From positions 1 through 18,550 of the forward strand of contig CBDUBH010000073.1 of the NCBI GenBank assembly GCA_965365345.1: a stretch of 18,550 bases of DNA. Direction: 5' to 3'. Positions 7,491 to 16,593 of the stretch are shown here, piece after piece. The position numbers were made by a program, and so were the translations under genes. The notes beneath the pieces were generated by a model. That model worked only from the letters and a program-made list of their open reading frames with translations. It had not been told where the DNA came from and searched no databases. Numbering within the stretch: position 1 is the stretch's first letter; every line of letters starts with the position of its first letter. The DNA comes from CBDUBH01 sp965365345. Lineage in GTDB: Bacteria > Bacteroidota > Ignavibacteria > Ignavibacteriales > SURF-24.

Positions 7491-10118
7491 ATGGTAAAAC
7501 CGGTACATCAAATATTGATAATTATTTTCTTTATTTTTTCCTTTGAAGATATTCAACCGGAAATATTTTTAAAAGATTTTAAGCATGTTTTACAGGAAAA
7601 AGGAAAAATTACAGGAACCGTAAGATCCTATTCAGGTGAAATTCTTCCCGATGCAAATATTGTAATTCTAAATACAGAATTTGGAACAAGCACAAATTTA
7701 AACGGATTTTTTGAAATAGATCAAATTCCGCTTGGCACTTATCAAATTGCAGTTTCGTACATCGGTTATGAAAGATCAGTCAGGCAAATTGAAATTAAAG
7801 CCGCAGTAAATTATCGTATTAACTTTATTCTTAAGCCAAAATCTTTTTTAATTGGCGGAATTGAAGTTATTGCCGAAAAAGATCTTCTTCCAAATGAAAT
7901 TTATTCAAGAACAGTTATCAGCGGCGGTGAACTTGAACATTTGCAAGCAACAAGCGTAAATGATATTTTTGAATTTGCGCCCGAGATTCAGAAAAGCGAT
8001 TATGAAGATCTTTCCAAAACAACTCAAGCAGCAGTTCGCGGATTTGAGGAAGATAAAAATTCAGCTTTTGGGACTTCAATATTAATTGACGGAATTCCGG
8101 TTTCAAATAATGCAAATATGCAATTTGAAAAGCCGCGTTTTTCAGATGCCGGAAGCAATAACATCAATGGCGGAGTTGATCTTCGTACAATTCCCGCTGA
8201 TAATATTGAATCAGTTGAAATCATAAACGGAACTCCTTCTGTAATTTACGGTGATTTTACCGAAGGAATAATTAATATAAAAACGAAAACCGGAAAATTG
8301 CCATTGCGTTTAAAATTTAAAACTAATCCAGATTTATATGAAGGAAATTTAAACGGAAGTTTTAGAATCTATAATGAGAAATATTTAGATTTCAATTTTA
8401 ATATTGCAAACAGCGAACGCGATATCAGAATTATAGGTGATGAATACACACGATTAAATTTTCAAACAAGATTTGATCCGGTGAGAAATTCAAAATTAAA
8501 TTCATCCTTAAAATTTAACGGACAGTTTATTTATGATGAATTTGATCCTGTTCAGCAAACTTTAAAATTGAATTCTTATAACCGGGGTTACTCTTTCGGA
8601 GTTTCCACAATAAATGAATACAAAGGAAATTTCAATATTGAATTGAAAAGTTACGCAAATATTCGCCGCGAAAATTCAATGAAATCACAATGGGTTTCTG
8701 AAAATTTCAGAATTCTTCCAAATGGCGATACAGTTTCAAGTTTTATCGGAAAAGTTGAAACCCGCGGATTGGAATTTAACAGCGGCGGAAGTTTGATATT
8801 TTCAAAAATTTTAAATCACAAATTTTCTCATTCGATTTTATTTGGCTCAGATTTTCAATACTACGGAAATTACGGTGAAGGTGTTGTATTCGATACGTTG
8901 TTCAGTTATTACGGTTCAGCTTCTACAAAAAAGCCGTACAAATTTGATGATCTTCCGGGAGTTTATCTTGCTTCAATTTTTGCAGAAGATAAAATTGCAG
9001 GGAAAATAATTTTCGATTTTGTTTTAAGCGCCGGATTCAGATATGATTTATACAACCCGCAAAAATTTAATTTAAGCGGATTATGGGGAAATAAAGAATT
9101 AATAAGCGCGCGTAACGGAAATTATGTCAATCCGAGATTTGGTTTAATGTTGAAATTAACTGAGGATGACAGAATAAGATTATCATTCGGAAAAACTTCA
9201 AAAGCTCCATCACTTGCAAGTTTGTATCAGCGTGATGAAGTTTACAAATGGCGAAATCCTTTTTCAGGGGAAACGGTTTACTTCAATCAAAATTTGCACG
9301 CGCCTGAAAATAAAGGCGTTCGCGAAACTCAATACGAAATTTCTTACGATAAAAGATTATTTGATTTTTTGGGTTTAAGCATTTCTGGATTTTTGCGCGA
9401 ACGAAAATATGAAAATACCGGACTTGAACAAAGTAAACAGCAACCCGTCCCGATATTTTATGAAATCATTCAAAATGAAAAGAGTTATGTTTATTACATC
9501 GGCGAATATGAAATTCCGCAAAACCTCGGCTGGACGAATTTAAAAGGAATTGATCTGAAAATTAATTCAAGGAAAATAAGATCTCTTAATTTATCATTCT
9601 CAATTATGGCTTCATACCTTTACAACAATTCATCAAGAAACGGAACTGAATTTTTATCATTGCCGGATATTTCAAAAGGGCAGTATCATAATTATCAAGT
9701 GCCCGGAATTTCACACGATACTTTGATCGGAATGGTTTACACTCCGCTTGGCAGATGGAAAGATCAGCTTAATGTAAAATACAGAATCCGTTACACTGCC
9801 GAAAAATTGGGAATCTGGTTAACACTTTATGCAAATAATTTGGTTTATGAAAGATGGCAGGATTATAATATTGAACCGAAAGATCGTGATAGATTAAATG
9901 AAATAGAAAGAAGACAATACGATGAAAAAACGGCTCTGAAAAAATATACAGGAAAGTGGCGTTTCAATTTCAGTTTGAGCAAATCGGTTTTCGATGGAGC
10001 CGAGTTTTCATTTTTTGTTAATAATTTTCTTGATAATATCGCATTATCAACTATTGTTTCATCTTCAAATATATTTTACGGAATGGAATTTTCAACAATA
10101 TTATGGAAAAATAAATGA
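7491..10118 (+). CDS. TonB-dependent outer-membrane receptor with carboxypeptidase-regulatory-like domain
   Basis: 875 residues from the ATG at 7491. The frame extends upstream to a TTG at 7383, but those 36 extra residues are polar and precede the hydrophobic segment, so the ATG is preferred. Residues about 5-20 form a hydrophobic export-like segment, though no clear AxA cleavage site is seen. Residues about 41-114 are a CarboxypepD_reg-like beta-sandwich ('GTVRSYSGEILPDANI', 'TSTNLNGFFEIDQIPLGTY'). The plug follows ('AAVRGFEEDKN', 'ILIDGIPVSNN', 'DNIESVEIINGTPSVIYGD'), then a long beta-barrel with aromatic-rich strands. Receptors of this type import a ligand across the outer membrane using TonB energy. 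It is the first gene of a four-gene operon. Its TGA overlaps the next gene's ATG (ATGA), implying translational coupling. The ligand is unknown. Confidence 0.92.
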   Translation: MVKPVHQILIIIFFIFSFEDIQPEIFLKDFKHVLQEKGKITGTVRSYSGEILPDANIVILNTEFGTSTNLNGFFEIDQIPLGTYQIAVSYIGYERSVRQIEIKAAVNYRINFILKPKSFLIGGIEVIAEKDLLPNEIYSRTVISGGELEHLQATSVNDIFEFAPEIQKSDYEDLSKTTQAAVRGFEEDKNSAFGTSILIDGIPVSNNANMQFEKPRFSDAGSNNINGGVDLRTIPADNIESVEIINGTPSVIYGDFTEGIINIKTKTGKLPLRLKFKTNPDLYEGNLNGSFRIYNEKYLDFNFNIANSERDIRIIGDEYTRLNFQTRFDPVRNSKLNSSLKFNGQFIYDEFDPVQQTLKLNSYNRGYSFGVSTINEYKGNFNIELKSYANIRRENSMKSQWVSENFRILPNGDTVSSFIGKVETRGLEFNSGGSLIFSKILNHKFSHSILFGSDFQYYGNYGEGVVFDTLFSYYGSASTKKPYKFDDLPGVYLASIFAEDKIAGKIIFDFVLSAGFRYDLYNPQKFNLSGLWGNKELISARNGNYVNPRFGLMLKLTEDDRIRLSFGKTSKAPSLASLYQRDEVYKWRNPFSGETVYFNQNLHAPENKGVRETQYEISYDKRLFDFLGLSISGFLRERKYENTGLEQSKQQPVPIFYEIIQNEKSYVYYIGEYEIPQNLGWTNLKGIDLKINSRKIRSLNLSFSIMASYLYNNSSRNGTEFLSLPDISKGQYHNYQVPGISHDTLIGMVYTPLGRWKDQLNVKYRIRYTAEKLGIWLTLYANNLVYERWQDYNIEPKDRDRLNEIERRQYDEKTALKKYTGKWRFNFSLSKSVFDGAEFSFFVNNFLDNIALSTIVSSSNIFYGMEFSTILWKNK

Positions 10119-11200
10119 AAAATAATTTAGTCCTAGTTATTTTCGCAATCTTAACTTATTCAATTTATTTTACGGGATGTTCTGAAAATGAACCGGTAAC
10201 TCCCGAAGGTTCTTCAAAATTAATACTTCATGCGTATTGGCAGGAAGGCGATTCAACTTATAAAATGCAAAATGCGGAAGTGCTTTTAGTTTCATCTTAT
10301 GGAACATTTAAAGAACAAACAAATTCAGAAGGAATTTTGGAAAAAGAAGGATTACCTTCTGCGATTTATAATATTTCAATCCAAATGAAACATCCTCAAA
10401 ATGATCTTATTGTAATAACAGGAACTTTGAAAAATATCGAAATAAAAAACAATTCCGAAACGGTTGATTCAATTTACGGAACGCCGACTTCAACCGGTGG
10501 AATTGTAATAAATGAACTTTATTTTGTCGGTCCAGTTAATTCAAATAATTTTCTTTTTGATCAATACATTGAATTATACAATGCAAGTGACAGCACAAAA
10601 TATTTAGATGGAATGATGATCCTGAAACTTTCAAGTTCTTCAAACAGCGGAAGTAAACCCGGCTCTGATTTTGATTTGGATGGCGATATTGACGGTGTAC
10701 TTCACGCTTATAAATTTCCAGGAAATCCGGGCGAAAAAAATATCCGGTTTTTACCGAAAACATTTTTAGTTTTAGCAAGTTCAGCAAATGATTATTCAGC
10801 AATTCATTCTACAAGTATTGATCTTACCGGCTCCGATTGGGAATTTTTCAATCAATATTCAACGGATGATACGGATAATCCGAATGCAAAAAATCTGATC
10901 AATTTGAGAAGTGATACCAATTCAGATTTTTTGATGAGATCCGATAATGATATTATCGCAATTACAAGCGGAGTTGATACAGTTTGGAATGATGGAATTA
11001 ACAAATCTGATTTTATTGATGGTGTTGAATATCAAAATGCTACTAATTCAAAAACTATGGATGCGGATCTTGATCAATCTTATGTAGTTTCACCGGCAAG
11101 ATATTCAGGACAATCAGTACAAAGAATTTCACACGGTTACGATACCAATAATTCAATTGTTGATTTTAAAATTTTCAATGCTCCAACTCCGGGATACTAA
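10115..11200 (+). CDS. DUF4876-like lipoprotein, partner of the TonB receptor
   Basis: 361 residues. A lipoprotein signal peptide ends in 'YFTGC' with the lipidated cysteine at 22, a slightly relaxed lipobox. Residues about 35-115 form a small regulatory-like beta-sandwich ('AEVLLVSSYGTFKEQTNSEG'). From about 129, 'GGIVINELYF' and 'DQYIELYNASDSTKYLDG' start a lamin-tail-like domain as in DUF4876 proteins. The C-terminus contains 'DFIDGVEY', 'YSGQSVQRI' and 'DTNNSIVDFKIFNAPTPGY', also typical of that family. An Asp-rich stretch at about 185-194 (DFDLDGDIDG) looks like a calcium-binding loop. DUF4876 lipoproteins are, to my knowledge, commonly encoded beside TonB receptors in Bacteroidetes; function is unknown. 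The start overlaps the receptor stop by 4 bases and the next gene begins 1 base after its stop. Confidence 0.85.
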   Translation: MKNNLVLVIFAILTYSIYFTGCSENEPVTPEGSSKLILHAYWQEGDSTYKMQNAEVLLVSSYGTFKEQTNSEGILEKEGLPSAIYNISIQMKHPQNDLIVITGTLKNIEIKNNSETVDSIYGTPTSTGGIVINELYFVGPVNSNNFLFDQYIELYNASDSTKYLDGMMILKLSSSSNSGSKPGSDFDLDGDIDGVLHAYKFPGNPGEKNIRFLPKTFLVLASSANDYSAIHSTSIDLTGSDWEFFNQYSTDDTDNPNAKNLINLRSDTNSDFLMRSDNDIIAITSGVDTVWNDGINKSDFIDGVEYQNATNSKTMDADLDQSYVVSPARYSGQSVQRISHGYDTNNSIVDFKIFNAPTPGY

Positions 11201-11201
11201 A

Positions 11202-12677
11202 ATGAAATTTGCGGGGAAATTGTTTTTAATTTTCTTTTTATTTTTTTGTAAAAATGATTTTGCACAAAATAATTTTGATGATAAATATTTCCCCGCAATT
11301 CAATTTATTAATTCTGATGAAAGAATTTTTTCCCGGCAATTTATTGATTTTGATGAACAAATCTTTTTCAGGGAAAATCCGGCTTTTGTAATTTTTACCG
11401 GAATTGATGAGAGCGTAAAAATAATTCCTGATTTTGAATTTAGTAAAAATGATTATCGCAGAAAATTTGATCCGTTTGAAACGACGAGTTTTAACATCGG
11501 ATTTTTGCGAAGTTATAAAATAAACGAAAGAAGTGTTTTCAGTGGATTTGCAAATTATAAATTAAGTGAAAAAAAAGACAGCAGCGGAAACATTGAACGT
11601 GATCCATATTCTGGCGATGTTTTTTATTTTACCGATTCAACCTACGGAATTACAAAAACAAATTCTCCTTCAGTATCATTTAATTATTCCTATTTAGTTT
11701 TGAAAAATCTGAGTCTTGGTGTATCAATAAAGTATCTTGTTGAAAATTCTTTGAAAAACTCAGGCTCGTATGCAAGTACTGTTTTCAGGGAAGTAGCAGC
11801 AGGTTTGGGTATTATCTGGAAAATTTCGGACAGAATAAATTTCGGAGGCAATTTTATTTATTCGGATAAAAAAGAAAATGTTGATTTTGATAATCCTGAA
11901 GGAACGCAAATTCAATTTTATAATTTTCGCGGCGATAAATTTTTCATAAAAGAATTATTTGATAACTCTTTTAAAACATTTCTTACAAAAAATTATCTTT
12001 TAAATAATCATTTTACAATACAGCTTAACGAAAAATTTACGATCGGTTCAGCTTTTAATTATGAAATGACCGATGCCGGTAATTTCAGCAGAATTAATAT
12101 TAGGGCAGATAAACCCGAATCAAAGTTTGATCAAAATAAGATGGACTATAGATTTTTGTTGCTTTATAAGATTAAAGATAATATTTTAACATCACTTAAA
12201 TTTGAAAGAAAAGATAGCAAAGGAATTTCAATTTTAAATGAAAGGAATTTGCTCATTTCCGAATTCAAATTACGGGAAAACAAAATTTCAGGAGGATTAA
12301 AATTTGATATTGAAAAGGATAAACATTCTTTATCAATAGAAATATCAGGCGGAAATTTTGAAAATGATTCGCTTAAATATATTGACGGAAGGTTTATTAA
12401 AATAAAATCTAAATCCGGTGCAGTAAAAATTTTAGCGGAAAATAAATTGGGAAAAACCGGGTTGAATTTCGGGTACGGATTTCAAATGTTTGATAATGAT
12501 CCGTTTATTGGCGGATTGAACGCGGTGAAGAATACTTTTGTTTTAAATTACGGATTTCAAATTTCTGAAAAGTTCAGATTGTCGGGCTTATTAAATTATA
12601 ATAATATTAATGCGGAATTTTCAGGCGGAATTAAAAGCGTGGATGAATTCAGGTTCATTCAAATAATTTCGTTTTAA
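11202..12677 (+). CDS. Outer-membrane beta-barrel protein, DUF6850-like
   Basis: 491 residues from the ATG at 11202. A TTG 45 bases upstream lies in frame, but it falls inside the previous gene and would put 15 polar residues before the signal peptide. Residues 1-21 are a signal peptide ending 'CKNDFAQ'. The rest is alternating amphipathic strands with frequent aromatic residues and turns ('FSGFANYKLSE', 'SVSFNYSYLVLKNLSLGVSIKY', 'RLSGLLNYNNI'), and the protein ends in phenylalanine, as many outer-membrane barrels do. A segment early in the protein ('FFRENPAFVIF', 'YSGDVFYFTDS') and the position behind a DUF4876 lipoprotein suggest the DUF6850 barrel family; that family name is inference from context and pattern. 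It probably forms an outer-membrane complex or channel with the two upstream products. Confidence 0.8.
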   Translation: MKFAGKLFLIFFLFFCKNDFAQNNFDDKYFPAIQFINSDERIFSRQFIDFDEQIFFRENPAFVIFTGIDESVKIIPDFEFSKNDYRRKFDPFETTSFNIGFLRSYKINERSVFSGFANYKLSEKKDSSGNIERDPYSGDVFYFTDSTYGITKTNSPSVSFNYSYLVLKNLSLGVSIKYLVENSLKNSGSYASTVFREVAAGLGIIWKISDRINFGGNFIYSDKKENVDFDNPEGTQIQFYNFRGDKFFIKELFDNSFKTFLTKNYLLNNHFTIQLNEKFTIGSAFNYEMTDAGNFSRINIRADKPESKFDQNKMDYRFLLLYKIKDNILTSLKFERKDSKGISILNERNLLISEFKLRENKISGGLKFDIEKDKHSLSIEISGGNFENDSLKYIDGRFIKIKSKSGAVKILAENKLGKTGLNFGYGFQMFDNDPFIGGLNAVKNTFVLNYGFQISEKFRLSGLLNYNNINAEFSGGIKSVDEFRFIQIISF

Positions 12678-12699
12678 ATTTCCGGTAAGGGAATAAAGA

Positions 12700-14973
12700 A
12701 TGGTAAATGTTTACGTGAAGAAATTATTTTTCATGATGTTTGTTTTTTCTTTTGCGGTGAATGCGCAAATTTGGCAAAAAGTTACATCTGCAACCTATAA
12801 TGATCTGAACGCGTCTTTTTTTATTGATGAAAATAACGGCTGGCTTGTTGGAAAATCCGGCGGGATTTATTTTACATCCGATGGCGGAAATTCATCAATT
12901 CCACAAACTTCAAATACAACAAAAAATTTACTTACGGTGCATTTTACGGATGCTTCAAATGGTTATGCTGCTGGCGAAGGTTTATCTTTTCTGAAAACTG
13001 CAGACGGCGGATTTAATTGGGATTCTGTTTATGTTGATACTACGATTTTTACAGATACAAAAGCAAATATTACAGCAATTCATTTTATAAATGATTCAAC
13101 AGGATGGATTTTAGCCGGATCAAGTAAAGGCGGCTGGATCGCTTATACTGAAAACTCGGGTGAAACCTGGCAAACGCAACTTTCAATTTCCAATATTTTA
13201 TATGATTTCAGTTTTTCTGATAATTTACATGGAGTTGCTGTCGGTAAAGATGAGCAGACTCTTTATTATACGGAAAACGGAGTTAATTGGATAAAGGCAA
13301 CTCCGCCGGATTTGAGCGCAGGTGGTTATTCTGCCGCACAAAAACAAATAAGAACCGTTACTGCAGTTAATAATGATTTGATTTACGCTGCCGGTTATGG
13401 ATTAAATCATCCGGATCCAACAAAATCCAAAACTACAATTTTTTTGAGATCAACTGATGGCGGAAAAAATTGGAATTATCTTCAACAATCTGATGATAAT
13501 AAAATTTATGAAATTGCTAATGATATTTATTTTAAAGATGATTTAAACGGATTGGTTTTAACTAATAATTTAATACTTAAAACTTCAGATGGCGGTGAAA
13601 ACTGGATCAAAATTGATCAGACGATTCCTGCTTCAACTAAAGGGATTTCCGGATTAGATGATAAAATTTGGATAACCGGCAGTGATGGACTTCTGGCATT
13701 CTCAAATAATTTTTTGCAAAGTTTCAGTATTCAATCTCAAGTATTAAATTTTTCAATCAACAAAATTAAAGTTGTAAATAATTCGAAAATTTTTGCGGGC
13801 GGATATAGATCTACCATTTTAGAATCGAATAATAACGGATTAAATTGGGAAAACCGTTATTTGATAACCAACAATAAAGGTTACGATATTAATGATGTAC
13901 AATTTATAAATGAAAATATTGTTTATGCTGCTCAAAGTTACGGATTATTATCAAAATCAACCGATGGCGGAATAAATTGGTACTCTGTAATTCCCGAAGC
14001 AGCAACATCTGCATTAAAAAACAACGGTTTACACTTTTTTGATGAAAACAATGGCTTCGTAGTAGGAAAGTTAGGTTCGACTATTGATGTTATTTACCGG
14101 ATTAAGGATGGTGTTTTTAATAGTGATACAACTTTAAATACCGTAAATAAAGAACTTTTTGATATAAGCTTTGCTGATGAAAATGTTGGAATTGCTGTTG
14201 GAGCAACAATGTCAATTGCACGAACTGAAGATGGCGGCGATACATGGAAAAAAGTTCAACTTGATTCAATGTTTGCAGATAAAGGGCGAACTTTATCAAG
14301 CATTGCCATTCATAAAGATAAATCGATGTTTGTTCTCGGAACCGGAATATTACTTAAAAGTATCGATCTTGGTAAAACCTGGAATCCTGTAGTTGTGGAT
14401 TCAATCTTCAGCAAAGCCACGCTTAATGAAATGTCGTTTTTTAATGATTCGATTGGAGTTATAACAGGTTATGTAAGAATTGATACCGGCGGTTTTGATG
14501 ACGGTGTTTATTATGGAAAAGTATTTTTGAGTCGTGATTATGGTAATACATGGGAAGATTTTTCCGATGGTCAATATTTCAGGGGAATGAGATTAAATTC
14601 AGTTGATATAAGCGACAGCGGAAAAATTTGGCTCGCCGGAATGAACGGAACAATTTATTCGCATCAACTTCAACTTCCGGTTTCGGTTGCTTCTAACAGA
14701 AATTTAATTTCAACTTTTGCATTGGAGCAGAATTATCCGAATCCGTTCAATCCTTCAACAAATATTCAATATTCAATCCCTGAAAACGGAATCGTAACTT
14801 TAAAAGTTTATGATATTTTAGGAAGATTGATTCATAACCTTGTTGATGAATATCAAACTGCGGGATCATACAAAGTAAATTTCAATGCAGGCAATTTGGC
14901 GAGCGGAATTTATATTTACTCGCTTAATTATAACGGAAAAGTTTTTACAAAGAAAATGCAACTCTTGAAATAA
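12700..14973 (+). CDS. Exported Asp-box/YCF48-like beta-propeller protein with T9SS sorting domain
   Basis: 757 residues. An AAGGGA ribosome binding site lies 8 bases before the ATG. A signal peptide ends 'SFAVNAQ' (residues 1-23). The body carries about 11 Asp-box-type motifs of the form S/T-x-D-G-G-x-x-W, for example 'KTADGGFNW', 'RSTDGGKNW', 'KTSDGGENW', 'KSTDGGINW', 'RTEDGGDTW' and 'LSRDYGNTW'. Each is followed by a hydrophobic 'F.D...G...G' strand, which is the YCF48/BNR propeller blade pattern. The last 85 or so residues are a complete T9SS type A sorting domain starting near 'EQNYPNPFNPSTNIQYSI'. The protein is therefore probably secreted or attached to the cell surface. It lies 22 bases behind the barrel gene and is the last gene before the terminator. 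No catalytic residues can be assigned, so a binding or scaffold role is most likely. The photosystem role of plant and cyanobacterial Ycf48 should not be transferred. Confidence 0.92.
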   Translation: MVNVYVKKLFFMMFVFSFAVNAQIWQKVTSATYNDLNASFFIDENNGWLVGKSGGIYFTSDGGNSSIPQTSNTTKNLLTVHFTDASNGYAAGEGLSFLKTADGGFNWDSVYVDTTIFTDTKANITAIHFINDSTGWILAGSSKGGWIAYTENSGETWQTQLSISNILYDFSFSDNLHGVAVGKDEQTLYYTENGVNWIKATPPDLSAGGYSAAQKQIRTVTAVNNDLIYAAGYGLNHPDPTKSKTTIFLRSTDGGKNWNYLQQSDDNKIYEIANDIYFKDDLNGLVLTNNLILKTSDGGENWIKIDQTIPASTKGISGLDDKIWITGSDGLLAFSNNFLQSFSIQSQVLNFSINKIKVVNNSKIFAGGYRSTILESNNNGLNWENRYLITNNKGYDINDVQFINENIVYAAQSYGLLSKSTDGGINWYSVIPEAATSALKNNGLHFFDENNGFVVGKLGSTIDVIYRIKDGVFNSDTTLNTVNKELFDISFADENVGIAVGATMSIARTEDGGDTWKKVQLDSMFADKGRTLSSIAIHKDKSMFVLGTGILLKSIDLGKTWNPVVVDSIFSKATLNEMSFFNDSIGVITGYVRIDTGGFDDGVYYGKVFLSRDYGNTWEDFSDGQYFRGMRLNSVDISDSGKIWLAGMNGTIYSHQLQLPVSVASNRNLISTFALEQNYPNPFNPSTNIQYSIPENGIVTLKVYDILGRLIHNLVDEYQTAGSYKVNFNAGNLASGIYIYSLNYNGKVFTKKMQLLK

Positions 14974-14988
14974 AAAATTTATTTTTCG

Positions 14989-15017
14989 AAAAGCCTGCAA
15001 AGTCTGCGGGCTTTTTT
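14989..15017 (+). terminator. Rho-independent terminator of the four-gene receptor operon
   Basis: An 11-bp stem (14989-14999 with 15005-15015, one G-T wobble) has a 5-base loop AAGTC and a T-run to 15017. It starts 15 bases after the propeller stop codon. Confidence 0.9.
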
Positions 15018-15085
15018 ATTTATCTTTTAATTTCTTAGTTTTACATCACAAATTTTATAAACCCGAAAATTATCTTAATTACAAA

Positions 15086-16549
15086 ATGAAATATTTGCTT
15101 CAAACATTTTTGATATTACAATTTATATTTATCATTACTACTTTTGCCCAGCAAAAAACATTGATCGAAAAAATATCGGTGAACGGGAAAACTTATTCCC
15201 GGAATTTTGATCAGATAAATCCGGATGAAAAAAGTAATATTGAAATTAATCTATCATCAGAAGGATTTCAGGATTTTGAACAAGTTAATTATAAAGTTAT
15301 GCTTAACGGAAATGTTCTGAATCTGAATCCGGAAAATTCCGGAAAAGTCAATTTAAGCGAATTACAAAAAGGGGAATATCTTTTTTGGGCACAGGCTTTT
15401 GCTCCCGGCGGAATTAGCGCTGAACCCGTAACACAAAAATTTATTGTCAGCGAAAACTCAAATGCAGATTTTGTTGAAGGATTAAATCTTCAAAATGTTT
15501 TAATTACTATTTTGATCTTTGCCGGAATTCCGGCTGTTCTTTTTGTATTTATAAGAAAATTAAAAGCGAAAAAGCTTCAAAAGAAAAATGAAACTCAGAC
15601 AAAGAAAAATTCAGAAGATAGAAATCAAGCAAATAATATTCAGAAAAATAATATTTCAAATTTAGCTTTAAGCGAAGAATTTGATTTGCAGACACAATAT
15701 GAAAAAATTAAAAATGAATTTGATCTTTTAAAAGAACAAAATATAAATCTTAATTCTAAAATTACCGAGCTTCAGGATTATATAAAAGAACTTGAAAATA
15801 TTAACGTTCAGCTTATAAATCAAAAAGAAAAATTGCAGGAAAGTAAAAGAAAAATTGAAGATCTACACAATCAAAAAGAAGAGCTTTTTGCAATTGCAAT
15901 TCATGATATTAAAAATCCTGCCGCTGCAATTAAAGGATTTGTTGAACTTTTGGAATCATACGATCTCAATGCAAACGAACAGCAGGAAATAATTCAATCT
16001 TTGGTTGAAACTTCTTCGCAGATCGTAAAATTAACTCATACAATTTCTCTTGAAATTGCGAAGGCAAAATCGGAGATCGTTGTTCATAAAGAAATTTCAT
16101 CTTTAAAACGAATTATTGATACAGTTTACAAACGAAATTTTGCTTATGCGAAAAGAAAAGAGATAAAACTTATAAATCAAAGTTCGGCTTCGCTGCCGGA
16201 TGTAAATATTGATGCTTTGAAAATTGAAGAAGTGATTGATAACCTGGTAAATAACGCGATAAAATATTCACCGAAAAATTCAGTAGTTCAATTAAAAGCA
16301 TTTTTTAACGATTCAAAAATTATTATTGAAGTTGAAGATGACGGAGTGGGACTTTCTGAAGAAGACCAGAAAAAAGCATTCAAAAAAGGAACGCTATTAA
16401 CTTCTGAGCCGACAGGGGATGAACCGAGAAGCGGACTTGGACTTTGGATCTCGAAGAAAATAATTGAAGATCACGATGGAAAAGTTTTTCTTAAAAGTAA
16501 ATTGGGTGCGGGTTCTACATTCGGATTTGAAATTCCGATAAAAAATTAA
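15086..16549 (+). CDS. Orphan sensor histidine kinase with Y_Y_Y-like periplasmic domain
   Basis: 487 residues. A signal peptide (1-22, ending 'TTFAQQ') is followed by one small beta-sandwich at about 45-122. Its pattern ('VNYKVMLNGNVL', 'LSELQKGEYLFWAQAFAPGG') resembles the Y_Y_Y domain that normally follows a sensor propeller. A single membrane helix at about 137-156 leads into a Lys-rich juxtamembrane stretch and a coiled coil (about 197-265). HisKA has the phospho-acceptor His273 in 'AIHDIKNP'. The HATPase domain shows the N box ('DNLVNNAIKYS', Asn386 and Asn390), the G1 box ('DDGVGL', Asp418-Gly422) and the G2 box ('GLGLWISKKI'). All catalytic motifs are intact, so it should autophosphorylate. 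No receiver or response-regulator gene lies beside it. It stands between its own terminator and the receptor operon's terminator, so it is transcribed alone. Confidence 0.94.
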   Translation: MKYLLQTFLILQFIFIITTFAQQKTLIEKISVNGKTYSRNFDQINPDEKSNIEINLSSEGFQDFEQVNYKVMLNGNVLNLNPENSGKVNLSELQKGEYLFWAQAFAPGGISAEPVTQKFIVSENSNADFVEGLNLQNVLITILIFAGIPAVLFVFIRKLKAKKLQKKNETQTKKNSEDRNQANNIQKNNISNLALSEEFDLQTQYEKIKNEFDLLKEQNINLNSKITELQDYIKELENINVQLINQKEKLQESKRKIEDLHNQKEELFAIAIHDIKNPAAAIKGFVELLESYDLNANEQQEIIQSLVETSSQIVKLTHTISLEIAKAKSEIVVHKEISSLKRIIDTVYKRNFAYAKRKEIKLINQSSASLPDVNIDALKIEEVIDNLVNNAIKYSPKNSVVQLKAFFNDSKIIIEVEDDGVGLSEEDQKKAFKKGTLLTSEPTGDEPRSGLGLWISKKIIEDHDGKVFLKSKLGAGSTFGFEIPIKN

Positions 16550-16564
16550 AAATGAAATTACAGG

Positions 16565-16593
16565 AAAAGCCGGAATTTAATTCCGGCTTTTTT
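16565..16593 (+). terminator. Rho-independent terminator shared by the histidine kinase and the convergent PEBP gene
   Basis: A perfect 11-bp stem AAAAGCCGGAA/TTCCGGCTTTT (16565-16575 with 16581-16591) has a TTTAA loop and a T-run to 16593. The plus-strand T-run overlaps the stop codon of the minus-strand gene (16592-16594). The A-run at the other end gives four T on the minus strand, so it probably works in both directions. Confidence 0.9.

Noticed and set aside
11157..11201. 15-residue extension of the barrel protein from a TTG inside the lipoprotein gene
   Set aside because: The ATG at 11202, one base after the upstream stop, directly starts a normal signal peptide.
12700..14973. Photosystem II assembly factor
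   Set aside because: The YCF48-like repeat is only the propeller fold; a T9SS sorting domain and lack of photosynthesis genes make that role unsupported.
14700..14973. Similarity to 1-219 as a recombination or mobile repeat
   Set aside because: Both are T9SS sorting domains at gene ends; the similarity follows protein conservation and does not extend beyond the coding modules.
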